From a bacterium (GTDB lineage: Bacteria; Margulisbacteria; Marinamargulisbacteria; SXXA01), in NCBI GenBank assembly GCA_010028705.1, contig RHAI01000013.1, forward strand, positions 1 through 34,500: a stretch of 34,500 bases of DNA, written 5' to 3'. Position numbers and translations under genes: made by a program. Of the stretch, positions 32,694 through 34,500 are shown piece after piece. Under the pieces are notes generated by a model, which searched no databases, was not told where the DNA came from, and saw nothing but the letters and a program-made list of their open reading frames with translations. The first letter of the stretch is position 1. Each line of letters opens with the position of its first letter.

Positions 32694-34063
32694 TTATATG
32701 TCTCCTTAATTTGTTTCAGTTGCTGCGCGACTTGCTGTCGCGCTGTACCACCCACGACGTTTTTGGCGTCAACAGCCGCCTCGAGCGTGAGGTACTGGTA
32801 TACATCGTCCTTTATCGTTTCCGAAAATTGTTGAAATTCCTCGAGCGTCAACGATTCAATTTGCCGATTTTGGGATTCTGCAAATAAAACCACTTGTCCG
32901 GTGATTTCGTGGGATTCTCGAAATGGAACACCCTGCTTGACGAGATAGTCTGCGAAATCAGTCGCAAGAATATAGCCTTTTTCCATTGATGCGGCAATCT
33001 GATCGGCGTGGAATTGTAAGGTTGGAATCATTTTTGCCATGCACTTTATACTGTCGATTACTGTTCGAGCGGAATCGAAGAAATAGGTCTTATCTTCTTG
33101 AAGATCACGGTTGTAGGTGAGTGGTAGTGCCTTAATGGTTGTTTGCAGTCCGACAAAATTTGATAAGACTCGTCCGGTCTTACCACGAATTAATTCAGCA
33201 ATGTCCGGATTTTTTTTCTGTGGCATTATCGAGCTACCCGTTGTAAATTCGTCCCCGATTGTAACAAACCCGATCAGGGGAGAACTCCACAGGACTAGTT
33301 CCTCGCTCAGACGGCTGAGATGGGTCATCAGAATCGATGAGGCGGACAAAAATTCCAACATAAAATCGCGATCAGATACGGCGTCCATCGAATTGGCTGA
33401 CACGTTTGAAAACCCCAATTCACGGGCGACTAAGCGTCGGTTAAGTCCATAATTGTTTCCGGCAAGGGCACCCGAGCCCAGAGTGCAGACATCGGCTGAA
33501 TTGAAACAGTGTTGAAACCGAGTGACATCTCGTTGAAACTGTTCAAAATAGGCTAGAAAATGATGCCCAAGAACAATGGGTTGTGCGGTTTGAAAATGGG
33601 TAAATCCAGGAAAGATCAGCGTCGAATGCTTCTCGGCTTGGTCATAAATGGATCGGAGCAATGATTGGAGCTGGGCGATAATCGCTTGGCAATGATCTTT
33701 GACGGCCATCCGAGTGTCAGTGATCACCTGATCGTTTCGCGATTTTCCGGTGTGAATTTTTTTTCCTAAATCGCCCAATTCGTTAATTAATAACCGTTCG
33801 ATACAACTGTGAATATCTTCGTCACCCGCAATCATATCATCCAACCGATGGTCCATTTCATATTTAATTTTCGCCAGCGCACGATCGATTAGCGTGTACT
33901 CTGTTTCGGAAATAATTTCCGCCTCAAGTAATGCCAACGCATGGGCGGCATTTATGGCGATATCATAGGTGTACAGTTGGCGATCGACATCGATCGAGTA
34001 GCTGAATTGGGCGGCATCCGTATCCAAAGATTTTTTAAACCGACCGCCCCACAATTTTCCCAT
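32675..34063 (-). CDS. argH: argininosuccinate lyase
   Basis: This enzyme cleaves argininosuccinate to arginine and fumarate, the last step of arginine synthesis. The fumarase/aspartase-superfamily signature GSSIMPQKKNPD (276-287) with its catalytic Ser is intact, as are TGKSRNDQ (105-112) and THFQTAQP (155-162). It has 462 residues, a normal length. The ATG overlaps the argF stop (TAATG) with AAGGAG upstream. It is followed by ndk with overlap. Confidence 0.96.
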   Translation of the reverse strand: MGKLWGGRFKKSLDTDAAQFSYSIDVDRQLYTYDIAINAAHALALLEAEIISETEYTLIDRALAKIKYEMDHRLDDMIAGDEDIHSCIERLLINELGDLGKKIHTGKSRNDQVITDTRMAVKDHCQAIIAQLQSLLRSIYDQAEKHSTLIFPGFTHFQTAQPIVLGHHFLAYFEQFQRDVTRFQHCFNSADVCTLGSGALAGNNYGLNRRLVARELGFSNVSANSMDAVSDRDFMLEFLSASSILMTHLSRLSEELVLWSSPLIGFVTIGDEFTTGSSIMPQKKNPDIAELIRGKTGRVLSNFVGLQTTIKALPLTYNRDLQEDKTYFFDSARTVIDSIKCMAKMIPTLQFHADQIAASMEKGYILATDFADYLVKQGVPFRESHEITGQVVLFAESQNRQIESLTLEEFQQFSETIKDDVYQYLTLEAAVDAKNVVGGTARQQVAQQLKQIKETYKWSSNH

Positions 34064-34500
34064 TAGTGTTCTCCTTGCATTAACGCCGTTAATATCGCTT
34101 TTTGGCCATGTAATCGATTCTCAGCTTGGTCAAATACCACCGAGGATGAGGATTCCATGACCGAGTGCGAGACCTCTTCCCCCCGATGCGCCGGTAAACA
34201 ATGCATAAAAATGGCATCGGAACTCGCAGATTTCATCACCGCGTCTGTCACTTGAAATTCACTGAAGTCGACTAGGCGACGCTGGGTTTCGTCTTCTTGT
34301 CCCATCGACGTCCACACATCCGTATACACAATGTGGGCGCCTTGGACGGCCTCGTGGACGTTTCTAAAAATCAATGACTCTCCGGGACTTGATGGGTCAT
34401 ATCCCTCCGGGCACGCGATGTGAATCTTCATTCCGGTAGCGGCGGCCAATTCGATTAGGGACGTGCATACGTTGTTTCCGTCACCGACGTATGCCAGTGT
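34063..34500 (-). CDS. argF: ornithine carbamoyltransferase, 5' end outside window
   Basis: This is the C-terminal half of the enzyme that makes citrulline from ornithine and carbamoyl phosphate. The frame is open to the window edge and begins TLAYVGDGNNVCTSL, the start of the ornithine-binding domain. DVWTSMGQE and FMHCLPAHRGEEV (the Cys-Leu-Pro loop) identify an ornithine carbamoyltransferase. The N-terminal carbamoyl-phosphate site (STRTR) lies beyond the window. A catabolic (arginine deiminase) role is less likely, because argH follows directly. Confidence 0.93.
   Translation of the reverse strand, partial: TLAYVGDGNNVCTSLIELAAATGMKIHIACPEGYDPSSPGESLIFRNVHEAVQGAHIVYTDVWTSMGQEDETQRRLVDFSEFQVTDAVMKSASSDAIFMHCLPAHRGEEVSHSVMESSSSVVFDQAENRLHGQKAILTALMQGEH

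Overview
The window reads as chromosomal DNA of a diderm bacterium using the standard bacterial code (TGA is a stop; ATG, GTG and TTG starts; AGGAG-type ribosome sites; CCA-encoding tRNA genes). Diderm signs are an MlaE/MlaF/MlaD lipid-transport operon, a secreted beta-barrel-like protein, and two large secreted proteins carrying S-layer-homology (SLH) segments. SLH-containing envelope proteins together with FlgD/Ig-type tails suggest an uncultured lineage near Cyanobacteria/Margulisbacteria. That placement is a guess from gene content, not a measured affiliation.

Layout. (A) 1-5331, + strand: three unrecognised proteins. Two are coiled-coil/Ser-Thr-rich and similarly built. Between and behind them lies GC-richer, non-coding-looking DNA, part of which recurs at 23.67 kb as a degenerate repeat of about 110 bp. 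(B) 5332-11098: a divergent pair, plsC (-) and a phosphohexomutase (+), the latter overlapping a 1198-aa secreted coiled-coil/beta/FlgD-like/SLH protein. (C) 11129-13640, - strand: a small RRM RNA-binding protein with a textbook terminator, then der and fmt, overlapping. (D) 13758-23647, + strand: a tRNA-Thr/tRNA-Phe pair with a promoter candidate, then a tightly packed run: SLH protein, argS, tilS, a secreted jelly-roll-like protein, nadE, mlaE, mlaF, mlaD. (E) 23668-24409: a repeat copy and a small secreted protein with a FlgD-like C-terminal domain. (F) 24502-32256, - strand: a compact operon of urea-transporter-like membrane protein, outer-membrane-like protein, TPR protein, a large Orn/Lys/Arg-decarboxylase-family enzyme split in two reading frames, an ATP-grasp enzyme, and a C45-type acyltransferase/amidohydrolase. 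(G) 32292-34500, - strand: argF (5' end outside), argH and ndk, overlapping and directly upstream of F.

How the genes work together. Regions B-D mix housekeeping genes (translation, tRNA modification, NAD, phospholipid, amino-sugar phosphate) with envelope proteins. Region F is the most unusual part. A PLP decarboxylase for a basic amino acid, an ATP-dependent ligase-like protein and an N-terminal-nucleophile acyltransferase/amidase are translationally coupled to a urea-transporter-family channel and a presumptive outer-membrane protein, right behind two arginine-biosynthesis genes. I infer a pathway that turns arginine or a related amino acid into an amine or amide product with transport across the envelope. 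The decarboxylase frame break (about 28.68 kb) decides whether it is active, and should be checked first.
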